64,000 bases of DNA from Curvibacter sp. GWA2_63_95 (GTDB lineage: Bacteria; Pseudomonadota; Gammaproteobacteria; Burkholderiales; Burkholderiaceae_C). The stretch covers positions 124,001 through 188,000 of the forward strand of contig MGPB01000021.1 of the NCBI GenBank assembly GCA_001795455.1, written 5' to 3'. The position numbers were made by a program, and so were the translations under genes. Positions 7,753 to 16,580 of this stretch are shown piece by piece. The notes under the pieces are model-generated. The model did not search any database and was not told the DNA's origin. It worked only from the letters and a program-made list of their open reading frames with translations. Each line of letters begins with the position of its first letter. Within the stretch, counting starts at the first letter, position 1.

Positions 7753-8754
7753 CTATTCGGTTTTTCCAGCTAAATCTATATTCAATTGTCGCGGTGCTTC
7801 ACTTGTCGGTTGACTTGGTACATCTGATATTTCATGTACTTTCCTCACGACGTAACCAACCGTCTCAATGTCTCCTAGTTCGTTTTCACGCAGTTGAATA
7901 TCTAAGTCACAAGTGATCATGGAGCCATTCTGAAACTTCACTTGCCGCGTGAGAACCGATTTTTTGAATGTGGAGTCGTCCAACTCAAAGCTAATTGACT
8001 GCTTCTCAAAGATGCCTCTCCATTTGTTCTTTCCGTCTCGTAGGACGGGGGAGACAATTTCAATGTTTACGGACTCCAAAGAGATTGGATCGATGTCTTC
8101 CGGGTCAATGATGAACTGAGGGAAAGCTGTTCTTTCGATTTGAAATTCTGGAGAGTTCGCTGCGTGATATTTCGAGAAACCGATGGCTTTTACTTTGTCG
8201 TATGCCATCAATGTGCGATACATATTTGATCGGCGTATTGCAATTTTCTTTTGTGACAATGCCGCACGAATAATCTCTTCAGTGCTCGGTATCGGCTCTA
8301 GCGGGAGTTCGTGTGTTTCGCTTTTCTTTTCCGCCATTTCCTCGTCCCGTTGCATTCTCTTCAGTTCCAGCCGAGTTTTTTCTAGAACTAGCTCGTTCTG
8401 CTGAATTTGTTGCTTGGTGAGCTTGTGCTTTCCTCCAATATGGATAGCCCAATTCGCGAAACCAAAGAGTGGGACAAGGACTGTGATTAAGGTCTCAACT
8501 TGCGCTTGTTGTTGCCCGATCAGGCTTAAATAGTCTTGGAGTCCGCCTTGACCGTAGGCCTGTGATTCAACATCTAATTTGATTTCAAATAAACGACTGA
8601 ACTCACTCAATATGCCTAGAATTTCTGCCTCGCACTGATTGCGCGTGAGAGCATCCATCTTGTGGCTACCGTCTGCCAAATAGTAGTGAATTCGCAGTTG
8701 CCCGCTCGCATCACCTATTGAGTTTTCCGCACTGTCGTTTGGTTCAAATCTCAC
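7753..8754 (-). CDS. Hypothetical protein with a hydrophobic segment and coiled coil
   Basis: I do not recognise this 333-residue protein. Visible parts: an N-terminal domain of about 85 residues with HYYLADGSHKMDA and a GGLQDYLSLI end; a single hydrophobic stretch VETLITVLVPLFGFANWAIHIG near 88-109; a charged coiled coil near 113-148; and a C-terminal domain rich in beta-type sequence (about 190-315). The gene is visibly more AT-rich than its neighbours, stands alone, and is flanked by two direct copies of the dispersed repeat, all suggesting recent gain. A membrane-linked or defence-type role is possible but unproven. Confidence 0.75.
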   Translation of the reverse strand: MRFEPNDSAENSIGDASGQLRIHYYLADGSHKMDALTRNQCEAEILGILSEFSRLFEIKLDVESQAYGQGGLQDYLSLIGQQQAQVETLITVLVPLFGFANWAIHIGGKHKLTKQQIQQNELVLEKTRLELKRMQRDEEMAEKKSETHELPLEPIPSTEEIIRAALSQKKIAIRRSNMYRTLMAYDKVKAIGFSKYHAANSPEFQIERTAFPQFIIDPEDIDPISLESVNIEIVSPVLRDGKNKWRGIFEKQSISFELDDSTFKKSVLTRQVKFQNGSMITCDLDIQLRENELGDIETVGYVVRKVHEISDVPSQPTSEAPRQLNIDLAGKTE

Positions 8755-8869
8755 TTCCCGCTCCCTGTGAAGGCGTTAAATGCACAGCGTCTAATGCGCT
8801 TTTGAGCATCAAGTAGTTGCAGCTTATTGTGCAGTGATCCGTCATGGTTCCCGATTGGGTGGATGAGTT

Positions 8870-8926
8870 GCTATCTATTCAATAGCTTCTAGCGCATATT
8901 CCACAAGCGCTAGAGGCCAATTTGAT
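8870..8926 (+). repeat. Dispersed repeat copy 3
   Basis: GCTATCTATTCAATAGCTTC then TAGCGCATATT and GCGCTAGAGGCC: a full-length, diverged copy in the same orientation as copy 2. The two copies bracket the orphan gene. The copy ends next to the stop codon of the SNF2 helicase gene. Confidence 0.7.
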
Positions 8927-8928
8927 GC

Positions 8929-11532
8929 CTAAACGCCGTCCACGCGGCTCCCCGTCCGCCCCCAGCGCCGCGCGGCTTCTTCCGGCGTTTGGCCTTGTTC
9001 CATGAGCGCGCCCAGCGGTGCCAGCAACGCTTGCAAGTCGGCCTCGTCAAACTTGGGCGATCCTTCGGCGTCATGGCCGAGCACGCTGTCGGACAGGGCG
9101 AGTTTGCGGGCCTGCAGTTCCAGCATGCGCTCTTCGATGCTGCCTTCCACCACCAGCTTGTAGACGAACACCGGCTGGTCCTGGCCGATGCGGTGGGCGC
9201 GGGCGGTGGCTTGCTCTTCGACCGCCGGGTTCCACCACGGGTCCATGTGGATGACGGTGTCGGCGGCGGTGAGGTTGAGCCCGACGCCACCGGCTTTCAG
9301 GCTGACCAGCAGCACCGGCACTTCCAGGTTTTGAAAGCGCTGCACCACTTCGCCTCGCTGGGCGGGGCGGGTGTTGCCGGTCAGGCTCAAAAACGGCAGG
9401 CGCAATGCAGAGAGCGCATCCGCAATCAGCTCCAGCAGCTCGGTGAACTGGGAGAACACCAGCACGCGTCGGCCTTCATCCACCAGCGGCACCAACAAGT
9501 CGGTCAGCGCGTGGAGTTTGGCGCGTTCCATGTCTGGCCCAAGCTCACTGCCTTTGACGAGGAATGGATCGCAACACACCTGCCGCAGCTTGAGCAGGGC
9601 ATCGAGGATGCTGATCTGCGCGCCGGCAAAGTTCTGGCGTTGCAGTACGCGGCGCACTTGTTTGTCGGCGGCCACGCGCACGCTCTCGTACAGCTCGCGT
9701 TGGCGGCCTTGCAGTTGCACGCGCTGGATGACTTCGGTGCGCGGCGGCAGTTCGGTGGCCACGTCTTGCTTGCGGCGGCGCAGGATGAAGGGGCGCACGC
9801 GCTGGGCAAGCAGGGCGGCGCGCACCGTCTCTCCGTTCTCTTCAATCGGCTTGCGCCAGCGGGCGGCAAAGCTGCGCTGGTCGCCCAGAAAGCCGGGCAT
9901 CAGCCAGTCGAACTGCGCCCAGAGTTCGCCCAGGTGGTTTTCCAGCGGGGTGCCGGTCAGGCACAGGCGGTGGCGGCTTTGCAGCTGGCGCAGGGCGCGG
10001 GCGCTGCGGCTGGCCGCGTTTTTGACCATTTGCGCCTCATCCAGAATGACCAGATGAAAAGGCTGCGCGGCCAGCGCATCGATGTCGCGCCACAGCAGCG
10101 GGTAGGTGGTGAGCACCAAGTCATGCGCGGGCATCGCCGCAAACAGGGCGGCGCGGTCCGGCCCGTGCAGGTTCAGCACCCGCAATTCCGGCGCCATGCG
10201 CTTTGCCTCGGCCTGCCAGTTGAACAGCAGCGAGGTGGGCAGCACCACCAGCACTGGGCGGTCCAGCCTGCCAGCTTGCTTTTCAAGCAGCACATGGGCC
10301 AGCGCTTGGGCGGTTTTGCCCAGGCCCATGTCATCGGCCAGGATGCCGCCCAGGTGCTGCGCCCGCAGGTATTGCAGCCAGGCCAGGCCTTCCAGCTGGT
10401 AAGGGCGCAGTTGCACCTGCAGGCCTTGGGGGGCTGGCACCGGCTGGGGCTGGCCGATGGTGTGCAAGCGTTTGGCCAGCGTGGCCAGGCCTGCGTCGCC
10501 TTCCAGCTGCCAGCCTTGGTGGGCGCCCACGCGTGAGGCGTCCAGCAGGCTGGCGCGCAGGGTGTTGATGCGGCGGGCTTCCCACGCGCCCAGCTGGAGG
10601 GGGCCCTTGGGCGCCATGCGTTGCGGGTCGGTCAGCAAATCCACCATGGCGCCCACGATGGCTTTGAGCGGGCCGGCTTCGGCGTCGATGCGCTTGCCGC
10701 CCGGTGCCCGCAGCGAGACCGTGGCCAGGTCGTCCAAGGTGTCGAGGTAGTTGCGGATCAGCCAGCGCGGGTCGCGCTTGATGAGGTTGGCTAGCATGGG
10801 GGCGAGGTCCAGCGTCTCGCCGTCAATCTCTATGCCCAGGCTCAGCAGCCATTCGCCCTCGCGCTCGGGCAGGGCCAGTTTTTCGACGCCGCGGGCGGGT
10901 TTCACCAGGGGGCTGTCCAGCTCTTTGCCCAGCACCTCACCGGTGTCGGGGCTGAGGATGAGTTTCCAGCGCTCCACCGGCACGCTCTCGTGTGCAAAGC
11001 CGGGCTGCACCACCACCGTCCAGCCCTTGGCCTGGAGCTGGGGCACCTGGTCGGCCCAGAAGTCGCCAAAGTGGTCTTCCTGCGGCAGCGTCCACACGGC
11101 ACCCAGGTGCGGGCGCTGTTTCTGGCTGCGCCACTGGAAGGTGGTGTCCGCCAGCGGCACAAAGCCCAGGTCCCACACCGCGTCCATGGCGTCGGCCTCG
11201 GCCACCAGGTTGCGCTGCAGGCGCACTACCGGGCCACCGGTGTCGAACAGCTCTTCACATGCGGCCGGGCGGCTGTTGAGGATGGACGTGGGGGCGGGCG
11301 TTTCCCAGCGGTCGCCTGCTGGTGTGCGGTAGGTCCAGTCGAACTGCGCCAGCGTCACGCTGTCGCCGCGGGGCGCAAGCTTGCCCTGGGGCTTGAGGCC
11401 CAGCAGGCCCTCGCCCCGGCCCAGCGTCATCAGCGTGATGCGCGGGCGGAACTGGCCGTGCACGGTGCCATCAGCGTCGGGCTCCGGGTGGCTTGGGTCG
11501 GCGGGCAGAGGCGGTGTGCGCTTGCGGTTCAT
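8929..11532 (-). CDS. SNF2-family DEAD/DEAH-box helicase
   Basis: ATP-driven DNA translocase of the SNF2 superfamily, similar in layout to bacterial HepA/RapA-like proteins. About 867 residues: an N-terminal region of roughly 370 residues, then motor lobe 1 with Walker A ADDMGLGKTAQ near 400 and DEAQ near 498, and motor lobe 2 ending with DPWWNPAVEEQATARAHRIG near 773. I chose the ATG at 11532 over the TTG two codons upstream. No Shine-Dalgarno sequence is evident, and dispersed repeat copy 4 forms the leader. The partner or substrate is unknown; it stands alone between unrelated genes. Confidence 0.9.
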   Translation of the reverse strand: MNRKRTPPLPADPSHPEPDADGTVHGQFRPRITLMTLGRGEGLLGLKPQGKLAPRGDSVTLAQFDWTYRTPAGDRWETPAPTSILNSRPAACEELFDTGGPVVRLQRNLVAEADAMDAVWDLGFVPLADTTFQWRSQKQRPHLGAVWTLPQEDHFGDFWADQVPQLQAKGWTVVVQPGFAHESVPVERWKLILSPDTGEVLGKELDSPLVKPARGVEKLALPEREGEWLLSLGIEIDGETLDLAPMLANLIKRDPRWLIRNYLDTLDDLATVSLRAPGGKRIDAEAGPLKAIVGAMVDLLTDPQRMAPKGPLQLGAWEARRINTLRASLLDASRVGAHQGWQLEGDAGLATLAKRLHTIGQPQPVPAPQGLQVQLRPYQLEGLAWLQYLRAQHLGGILADDMGLGKTAQALAHVLLEKQAGRLDRPVLVVLPTSLLFNWQAEAKRMAPELRVLNLHGPDRAALFAAMPAHDLVLTTYPLLWRDIDALAAQPFHLVILDEAQMVKNAASRSARALRQLQSRHRLCLTGTPLENHLGELWAQFDWLMPGFLGDQRSFAARWRKPIEENGETVRAALLAQRVRPFILRRRKQDVATELPPRTEVIQRVQLQGRQRELYESVRVAADKQVRRVLQRQNFAGAQISILDALLKLRQVCCDPFLVKGSELGPDMERAKLHALTDLLVPLVDEGRRVLVFSQFTELLELIADALSALRLPFLSLTGNTRPAQRGEVVQRFQNLEVPVLLVSLKAGGVGLNLTAADTVIHMDPWWNPAVEEQATARAHRIGQDQPVFVYKLVVEGSIEERMLELQARKLALSDSVLGHDAEGSPKFDEADLQALLAPLGALMEQGQTPEEAARRWGRTGSRVDGV

Positions 11533-11540
11533 GGTCAAAA

Positions 11541-11591
11541 TGGCTGCTAGCGCCCGTGGAATATGCGCAAGCAGCTATCAAAAAAGGAGCA
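11541..11591 (-). repeat. Dispersed repeat copy 4
   Basis: TGGCTGCTAGCGCCCGTGGA then ATATGCGCAAGCAGCTATC: the repeat read in reverse, lying directly upstream of the SNF2 helicase start codon, so it probably forms part of that mRNA leader. Confidence 0.7.
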
Positions 11592-11613
11592 ATTGCTTGC
11601 CGGAGCCCGCAGC

Positions 11614-12321
11614 TTAAATCCCCAGGCTTTGCAGCGTGACCAGGCCCTTGGGGGTTTTGAGGGTGGCGCTCAGGTTGGCCGGGCCCTCGGAAACAGGGAT
11701 GTCTCCCAGACCGATCGCGGCATAGGCGGCTTGCAGCTTGGCGGCGCTCGGGTGGCTCACCGCGATGCTGTCCAGGCTGACGCGGCTGCGCGGCAGGCTG
11801 TTGCGCGGGTGCAGGCGCAGGGGCTCGGCGTCGTCCGGTTTGCCCCATTGGATGAGCGTGGGCAGGCAGCCTTCAAACAGACGGTAGCCATCTTCCCGCA
11901 CGGTGATCTGCCAGTGCAGCACGCCTTTGCGCGAATGGCGACTGGCCGGCATGGCCGGGCCGCGGTCGATGCCCAAGTTTTTCAGGGCGATGCGGGCGGT
12001 TTGCATCTCATCCGTGCCCGCCACAAAGTGCACCAGGCGCGGTTCCTTGGCGACCGCGGCACGCAGTTCGGGGCTGTCCAGGTCGAACCAGCGTTTGGCG
12101 TTCGGGTTGGCCGGGCCTTTGGCGCCGGGGTTGATGGCGATGATCTCGAAATACGCCAGCGGGTGGGCCGGCGTGGCGATCTTGAAGAGCTTGTTGTGGG
12201 TGCCGAACTGGCTGTGTTCGCCGCCGGCTTCCGGGGTGATGCCGAGGGTGGCTTCGCACCACTGCACACCCTGTTCCAGGGTGTGGGCTGCAACGACGAG
12301 GTGGTCTATCTGTGTTTTCAT
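11614..12321 (-). CDS. VOC-family (glyoxalase-like) protein
   Basis: Protein of 235 residues beginning MKTQIDHLVVAAHTLEQGV, a typical first beta-alpha unit of the vicinal-oxygen-chelate fold. IDHLVVA and WCEATLGITPEAGG near residue 30 resemble the 'glyoxalase-like domain' group, whose reactions are mostly unknown. The open frame continues upstream to 12465, but that extension overlaps the next gene and has no family character, so the ATG at 12321 is preferred even though its ribosome site is weak. Function is not predictable beyond the fold; it might bind a metal and a small hydrophobic substrate. Confidence 0.8.
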   Translation of the reverse strand: MKTQIDHLVVAAHTLEQGVQWCEATLGITPEAGGEHSQFGTHNKLFKIATPAHPLAYFEIIAINPGAKGPANPNAKRWFDLDSPELRAAVAKEPRLVHFVAGTDEMQTARIALKNLGIDRGPAMPASRHSRKGVLHWQITVREDGYRLFEGCLPTLIQWGKPDDAEPLRLHPRNSLPRSRVSLDSIAVSHPSAAKLQAAYAAIGLGDIPVSEGPANLSATLKTPKGLVTLQSLGI

Positions 12322-12397
12322 CGTTGGAACATACCACCTTGGCTGGTGGTGCGGCCCCGGCCGGGCAAAACCTGCTGCGCCAAAGCGCACCGCTGGC

Positions 12398-12958
12398 TCA
12401 GCGGCTGGCGGCTGTCGTGGCGCTTGCTGCGGATTCGTCGGTGCTGACGCGGCGAGCGCCGTCAAAGCGCTTGGCCCAGTAGCTCACGCCCATGTCTTCC
12501 ACGCGCACTTCGGCGCCGGGTTTGGGGGAGTGGATGAACTTGCCATTGCCCACGTAAATACCGACATGGCTGAAGGTGCGGCGCAGGGTGTTAAAAAACA
12601 CCAAGTCGCCGGGCTTCAAGTCGGTTTTGTCGATTTTTTGGGTGGCGGCAGCTTGTTGCTCTGCACGGCGGGGTAGCACCAAGCCTGCGGTTTGCTCGTA
12701 GATGGCGCGCACAAAGCCGCTGCAGTCAAAGCCGGTGTCGGAATTGGTGCCGCCGCGCTTGTAGGGAACGCCCAGGAACGCCATGGAGTTCATGACCAGC
12801 TCGGTGGCACGGGCCTCCACCTTTTCGCCCACAGAGCCAATGCGCGACAGCAGGCCACGCTCGGTCATGAAATGGCCTATCTCATCACCCGTGCCTTGGG
12901 GGCTGGCCTGGGCAGAGGCGCAGGCGGCAAGCAGGGCGATGAGGAGGATTTTTCGCAT
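12398..12958 (-). CDS. NlpC/P60-family cell-wall peptidase
   Basis: Secreted peptidoglycan endopeptidase of the C40 family, cutting the stem peptide. From the ATG at 12958 it has 186 residues with a signal peptide (MRKILLIALLAACASAQA). The catalytic triad is clear: C79 in FDCSGFVRA, H131 in FSHVGIYVG and H143 in FIHSP. The open frame begins 12 codons earlier but the signal peptide fixes the start. Length and order fit single-domain P60 enzymes. It is divergent from the TetR gene; the AT-rich space between them holds a palindrome. Confidence 0.92.
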   Translation of the reverse strand: MRKILLIALLAACASAQASPQGTGDEIGHFMTERGLLSRIGSVGEKVEARATELVMNSMAFLGVPYKRGGTNSDTGFDCSGFVRAIYEQTAGLVLPRRAEQQAAATQKIDKTDLKPGDLVFFNTLRRTFSHVGIYVGNGKFIHSPKPGAEVRVEDMGVSYWAKRFDGARRVSTDESAASATTAASR

Positions 12959-13088
12959 GTGGCGCACTCTAGGGGCACGGCTGGAGCTTGTCAAGCAATG
13001 TGACTTCTTAGATTGTCTTGCTAAGTCATTGATTCATAACAATTTGCTTTTGATGGACAAAAATGTATGCAGTTGTTTGTATTTTTAT

Positions 13089-13103
13089 TTGAACATTGTT
13101 CAA
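13089..13103. promoter_or_regulatory. Palindrome, candidate TetR operator
   Basis: TTGAACA-T-TGTTCAA, exact 7-bp arms around one base, with a further half-site TGTTCAA at 13155-13161 close to the GTG start of the TetR gene at 13177. It lies in the AT-rich space between divergent genes. Confidence 0.55.
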
Positions 13104-13176
13104 TATTAAAAACTTCCAATGGTTTTAAAAACAAGGTTTGTAATAATTGGCTTTTGTTCAATGCTAAAGGCTCTGT

Positions 13177-13851
13177 GTGAGTGATTCCCGGCGATCCAGG
13201 CAAGAGGTAATGGCGCAAACCCGGCGCGATCTGGTGCTACGCGCCGTGCGCCAGGCCGTGGCCGAGGGCGGGGTGGCCAGTACCAATGTGCGCGACATTG
13301 CCAAGCGGGCGGGCTATACGGCGGGTGCCTTGTATGCCTACTTTCCGGGCAAGCAGGCGCTGTTTGAAGCGGTGCTGGCCGACAGCTTGGCGCGTGCGCA
13401 GGCCGCAGCCCTGGCGGCCAAGGTGGCACGCAGCGCGCCAGAAGGGGGCTTTGCGGCGCGGTCCCAGGCCTGGTTTGCCTACTTTCTGGCGCATCCGGCC
13501 GAGGCACATTTGCTGCTGCATGTCCTGTCCAGCGACGGACGGGGTCTGGGACGCATGGGTGACGGGCTGGCCAGCTTGCTGATGGATTCACTGGCCCCGG
13601 TGACCCAGGCCTTGCAGCTGCTGGGTTGCAGTCCGGCGCTGTTGCAGCGTGAGACCATGGCGCTGCTGTCCATGGCCGTGGGGGTCTTGCTGATCCACGA
13701 CCCCAGCAAGCTCAGCGGGACCAATGCCCTGGCGGTGGACGCGCTGGCTGCCTATATAGAAAGTGTGCAGTTGCGCCTGGTGGCGTCGCCTGCGCAGGCG
13801 GCTGCGGCGGCTGTGCCCGAGGAATTTGCCCAGGTGGATTTGTTTGGTTAG
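13177..13851 (+). CDS. TetR-family transcriptional regulator
   Basis: TetR-type repressor of 224 residues. The DNA-binding part is at about residues 13-62: TNVRDIAKRAGYTAGALYAYFPGKQALFEAVL is the canonical helix-turn-helix plus the YxYF motif. The C-terminal ligand domain is not family-specific. GTG at 13177 is chosen because AAAGG stands 6 bases upstream; an ATG at 13210 is a less likely alternative because it would clip the first helix. It is divergent from the NlpC/P60 gene and precedes the isochorismatase-like gene by about 70 bp, either of which could be its target (inference). Confidence 0.9.
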   Translation: MSDSRRSRQEVMAQTRRDLVLRAVRQAVAEGGVASTNVRDIAKRAGYTAGALYAYFPGKQALFEAVLADSLARAQAAALAAKVARSAPEGGFAARSQAWFAYFLAHPAEAHLLLHVLSSDGRGLGRMGDGLASLLMDSLAPVTQALQLLGCSPALLQRETMALLSMAVGVLLIHDPSKLSGTNALAVDALAAYIESVQLRLVASPAQAAAAAVPEEFAQVDLFG

Positions 13852-13920
13852 AGCACCGCAGCCGGGCTGCGCAGCGCAGCCTGCGCGGTTATGCTCGCAC
13901 GCAACGCAAGGAGGATGGCG

Positions 13921-14529
13921 ATGTTGATTGAATTGGAAGAGAGCCAGCTGGTGCTGGTGGACTATCAGGCCCGCCTGATGCCCGCGATGTTTGAATCGGC
14001 TGCGGTGCTGGCCAACGCCAACCGCCTGGCGCAGTGGGCGGCCCTGCTGGAAGTGCCTGTGGTGTACACCGAGCAAAACCCCAGTGGCCTGGGCGCCACG
14101 GTGCCCGAGCTGGCCGCAGCGCTGCAATCGGCCAATGCGCGCTTGCTAAGCAAAATGCAGTTCAGCGCGGTGGAAGAGGGGCTGGGCGAATGGCTGCGCC
14201 CGCCCGCCAAGCCGGTGCAGGGTAATGCCCGCAGCCTGCCCAAGCACCTACAAAAGCCCGCAGCTTCCGAGCGCGGCATGGTGGTGATTGCGGGTTGCGA
14301 AGCCCATGTGTGCCTGTTGCAAACCGCCTTGAATCTGCTGGAGGACGAGTTCGATGTGTGGGTGGTGACTGACGCCTGTACCTCCCGCACCGAGCGCAAC
14401 CGCGATGCCGCGTTTGACCGCCTGGCCGGTGCGGGCGCCGAGCTGGTCACGACCGAAATGGTCGGATTTGAGTGGCTGCGTTCGGCCGAACACCCCGCTT
14501 TCAAGGAGATGCAAGCGCTTATCAAATAG
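13921..14529 (+). CDS. Isochorismatase-family cysteine hydrolase
   Basis: Cysteine hydrolase of 202 residues with the family triad visible: D14 in VLVDYQ, K78 in LLSKMQF and C131 in GCEAHVCLLQTAL. The layout is closest to the YcaC/nicotinamidase-like branch, whose substrates vary, so no reaction is assigned. AAGGAGG at 13908-13914 decides for the ATG at 13921 over two upstream ATGs. The last codons (QALIK stop) coincide with a stretch resembling half of the dispersed repeat in reverse, so the C-terminus may have been remodelled by a repeat. Confidence 0.88.
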   Translation: MLIELEESQLVLVDYQARLMPAMFESAAVLANANRLAQWAALLEVPVVYTEQNPSGLGATVPELAAALQSANARLLSKMQFSAVEEGLGEWLRPPAKPVQGNARSLPKHLQKPAASERGMVVIAGCEAHVCLLQTALNLLEDEFDVWVVTDACTSRTERNRDAAFDRLAGAGAELVTTEMVGFEWLRSAEHPAFKEMQALIK

Positions 14530-14678
14530 CGCGGTTTGTGTTTCTGAGGGGGCTTGCAGGGCGCGGCGGCGAGCCGTTGCCCCGCTATGGGGCCACTGAA
14601 TTCGGATGAGTCAGCTTGTAGCAAGTTGCTTATCCATAATTATGAATTCAGTTTGATAGGCCCGACAGGAGACACACA

Positions 14679-16580
14679 ATGACAAGCTACGCCGACTTTC
14701 ACCGCCGCTCCATCGATGACCGCGATGGCTTTTGGACTGAACAATCGGCCCTGATCGACTGGCACACGCCACCCCGGCAGGTCTGCGACTACAGCAATCC
14801 GCCCTTCGCCCGCTGGTTCGTGGGCGGCACTACCAACCTCTGCCACAACGCGGTGGATCGCCACCTGGCCACCCGGCCTGACCAAGCGGCCCTGATTGCC
14901 GTCTCCACTGAGACGAATACCGAACAGGTCTACAGCTTTCGGCAGCTGCACGCCGAAGTGCAGCGCATGGCAGCCGCGCTGCAGGCACTGGGTGTGCGCC
15001 AGGGCGACCGGGTGCTGATCTATATGCCCATGGTGGCCGAGGCTGCATTTGCCATGCTGGCCTGTGTGCGCATTGGTGCCATCCATTCGGTGGTGTTTGG
15101 CGGTTTTGCCTCGGGCTCGCTGGCGTCCCGTATCGAGGACGCGTCGCCCACCGTCATCGTGAGTGCCGATGCAGGCTCGCGCGGCGGCAAGGTGGTGGAG
15201 TACAAGCCTCTGCTGGACGAGGCGATTGCCCTGTCTTCCCACAAGCCGTCCGCCGTGCTGTTGGTGGATCGCAAGCTGGCAACCATGGCGTTGGTGGCCG
15301 GGCGGGACCACCTGTGGGCCGACTTGCGTGCCGCGCATCTGGACACCACCGTGCCGTGCGTGTGGCTGGATGCCACCCACCCCAGCTACACGCTCTACAC
15401 CAGCGGGACCACTGGCAAGCCCAAGGGTGTGCAGCGCGACACCGGTGGTTACGCGGTGGCGTTGGCCGCCAGCATGAAGCACATCTACTGCGGCAAGGCC
15501 GGTGAGACCTACTTCTCGACCAGCGACATTGGCTGGGTGGTGGGGCACAGCTACATCATTTATGGCCCGCTGATCGCCGGCATGGCCACCATCATGTACG
15601 AGGGCTTGCCCACCCGGCCCGATGGCGGTGTGTGGTGGAGCCTGGTGGAGAAATACAAGGTGACGGTGATGTTTAGCGCCCCCACCGCTGTGCGGGTGCT
15701 CAAGAAACAGGACCCAGCACTGCTCAGCAAATACGACCTGTCCAGCCTGCGTGCCTTGTTCTTGGCCGGAGAGCCGCTGGATGAACCGACCGCGCAGTGG
15801 ATCAGCGGTGCGCTGGGCAAGCCGATCATCGACAACTACTGGCAGACCGAGACCGGCTGGCCCATTCTCAGCATTGCCAACGGCGTGGAAAAGGCCGCGA
15901 GCAAGTTTGGCAGCCCGGGCGTGGCCATGTATGGCTACAACGTCAAGCTCTTGGATGAAAACACGGGAGAGGAGCTGACCGGTGCCGACCAGAAAGGGGT
16001 GGTGGCGATTGAAGGCCCGCTGCCTCCTGGCTGCATGCAGACCGTGTGGCAAGACGATGCACGTTTTGTCAAAACCTACTGGAGCAGCATTCCGGGCAAG
16101 CTGGTCTACAGCACCTTCGACTGGGGCGTGCGTGACCAGGATGGCTACTACTTCATCTTGGGGCGTACCGACGATGTGATCAATGTCGCCGGTCACCGCC
16201 TGGGGACGCGCGAAATCGAAGAAAGCATTTCCAGCCATCCCAATATTTCGGAGGTGGCGGTGGTGGGCGTGGCCGACGCACTCAAGGGCCAGGTGGCCAT
16301 GGCGTTTGCGGTGGTGAAAGACGCCAGCCTGCTGGTGGACGATGCGGCCCGGTTGAAGCTCGAAGGCGAGGTCATGAAAGTGGTAGACCAGACTCTGGGG
16401 GCCGTGGGGCGCCCGGCACGGGTGCGTTTTGTGAGTGTGTTGCCCAAAACCCGCAGCGGCAAGCTGCTGCGCCGCGCCATTCAGGCGGTATGTGAAGGGC
16501 GGGATCCAGGCGACTTGACGACGATGGAAGACCCTGCTGCTTTGCAGCAAATTCGCGATCTGGCGGGCAATCCGGCCTAG
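14679..16580 (+). CDS. prpE: Propionyl-CoA synthetase
   Basis: AMP-forming acyl-CoA ligase that activates propionate for the methylcitrate pathway. The 633 residues show the adenylate-forming motifs: YTSGTTGKPKGV near 240, YWQTETGWP near 390, NVAGHRLGTREIEE near 505, and the C-terminal SGKLLRR lysine near 593. PCVWLDATHPSYTLYTSGTTG and CHNAVDRHL near the N-terminus favour PrpE over acetyl-CoA synthetase. AGGAG stands 7 bases before the ATG. No other prp gene is nearby, so it is detached from its usual cluster. A long minus-strand frame over it is only a shadow. Confidence 0.93.
   Translation: MTSYADFHRRSIDDRDGFWTEQSALIDWHTPPRQVCDYSNPPFARWFVGGTTNLCHNAVDRHLATRPDQAALIAVSTETNTEQVYSFRQLHAEVQRMAAALQALGVRQGDRVLIYMPMVAEAAFAMLACVRIGAIHSVVFGGFASGSLASRIEDASPTVIVSADAGSRGGKVVEYKPLLDEAIALSSHKPSAVLLVDRKLATMALVAGRDHLWADLRAAHLDTTVPCVWLDATHPSYTLYTSGTTGKPKGVQRDTGGYAVALAASMKHIYCGKAGETYFSTSDIGWVVGHSYIIYGPLIAGMATIMYEGLPTRPDGGVWWSLVEKYKVTVMFSAPTAVRVLKKQDPALLSKYDLSSLRALFLAGEPLDEPTAQWISGALGKPIIDNYWQTETGWPILSIANGVEKAASKFGSPGVAMYGYNVKLLDENTGEELTGADQKGVVAIEGPLPPGCMQTVWQDDARFVKTYWSSIPGKLVYSTFDWGVRDQDGYYFILGRTDDVINVAGHRLGTREIEESISSHPNISEVAVVGVADALKGQVAMAFAVVKDASLLVDDAARLKLEGEVMKVVDQTLGAVGRPARVRFVSVLPKTRSGKLLRRAIQAVCEGRDPGDLTTMEDPAALQQIRDLAGNPA

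Noticed and set aside
12322-12465. N-terminal extension of the VOC protein
   Set aside because: The extension overlaps the NlpC/P60 gene, is Ala/Pro-rich and not part of the fold; the ATG at 12321 starts the conserved first strand.
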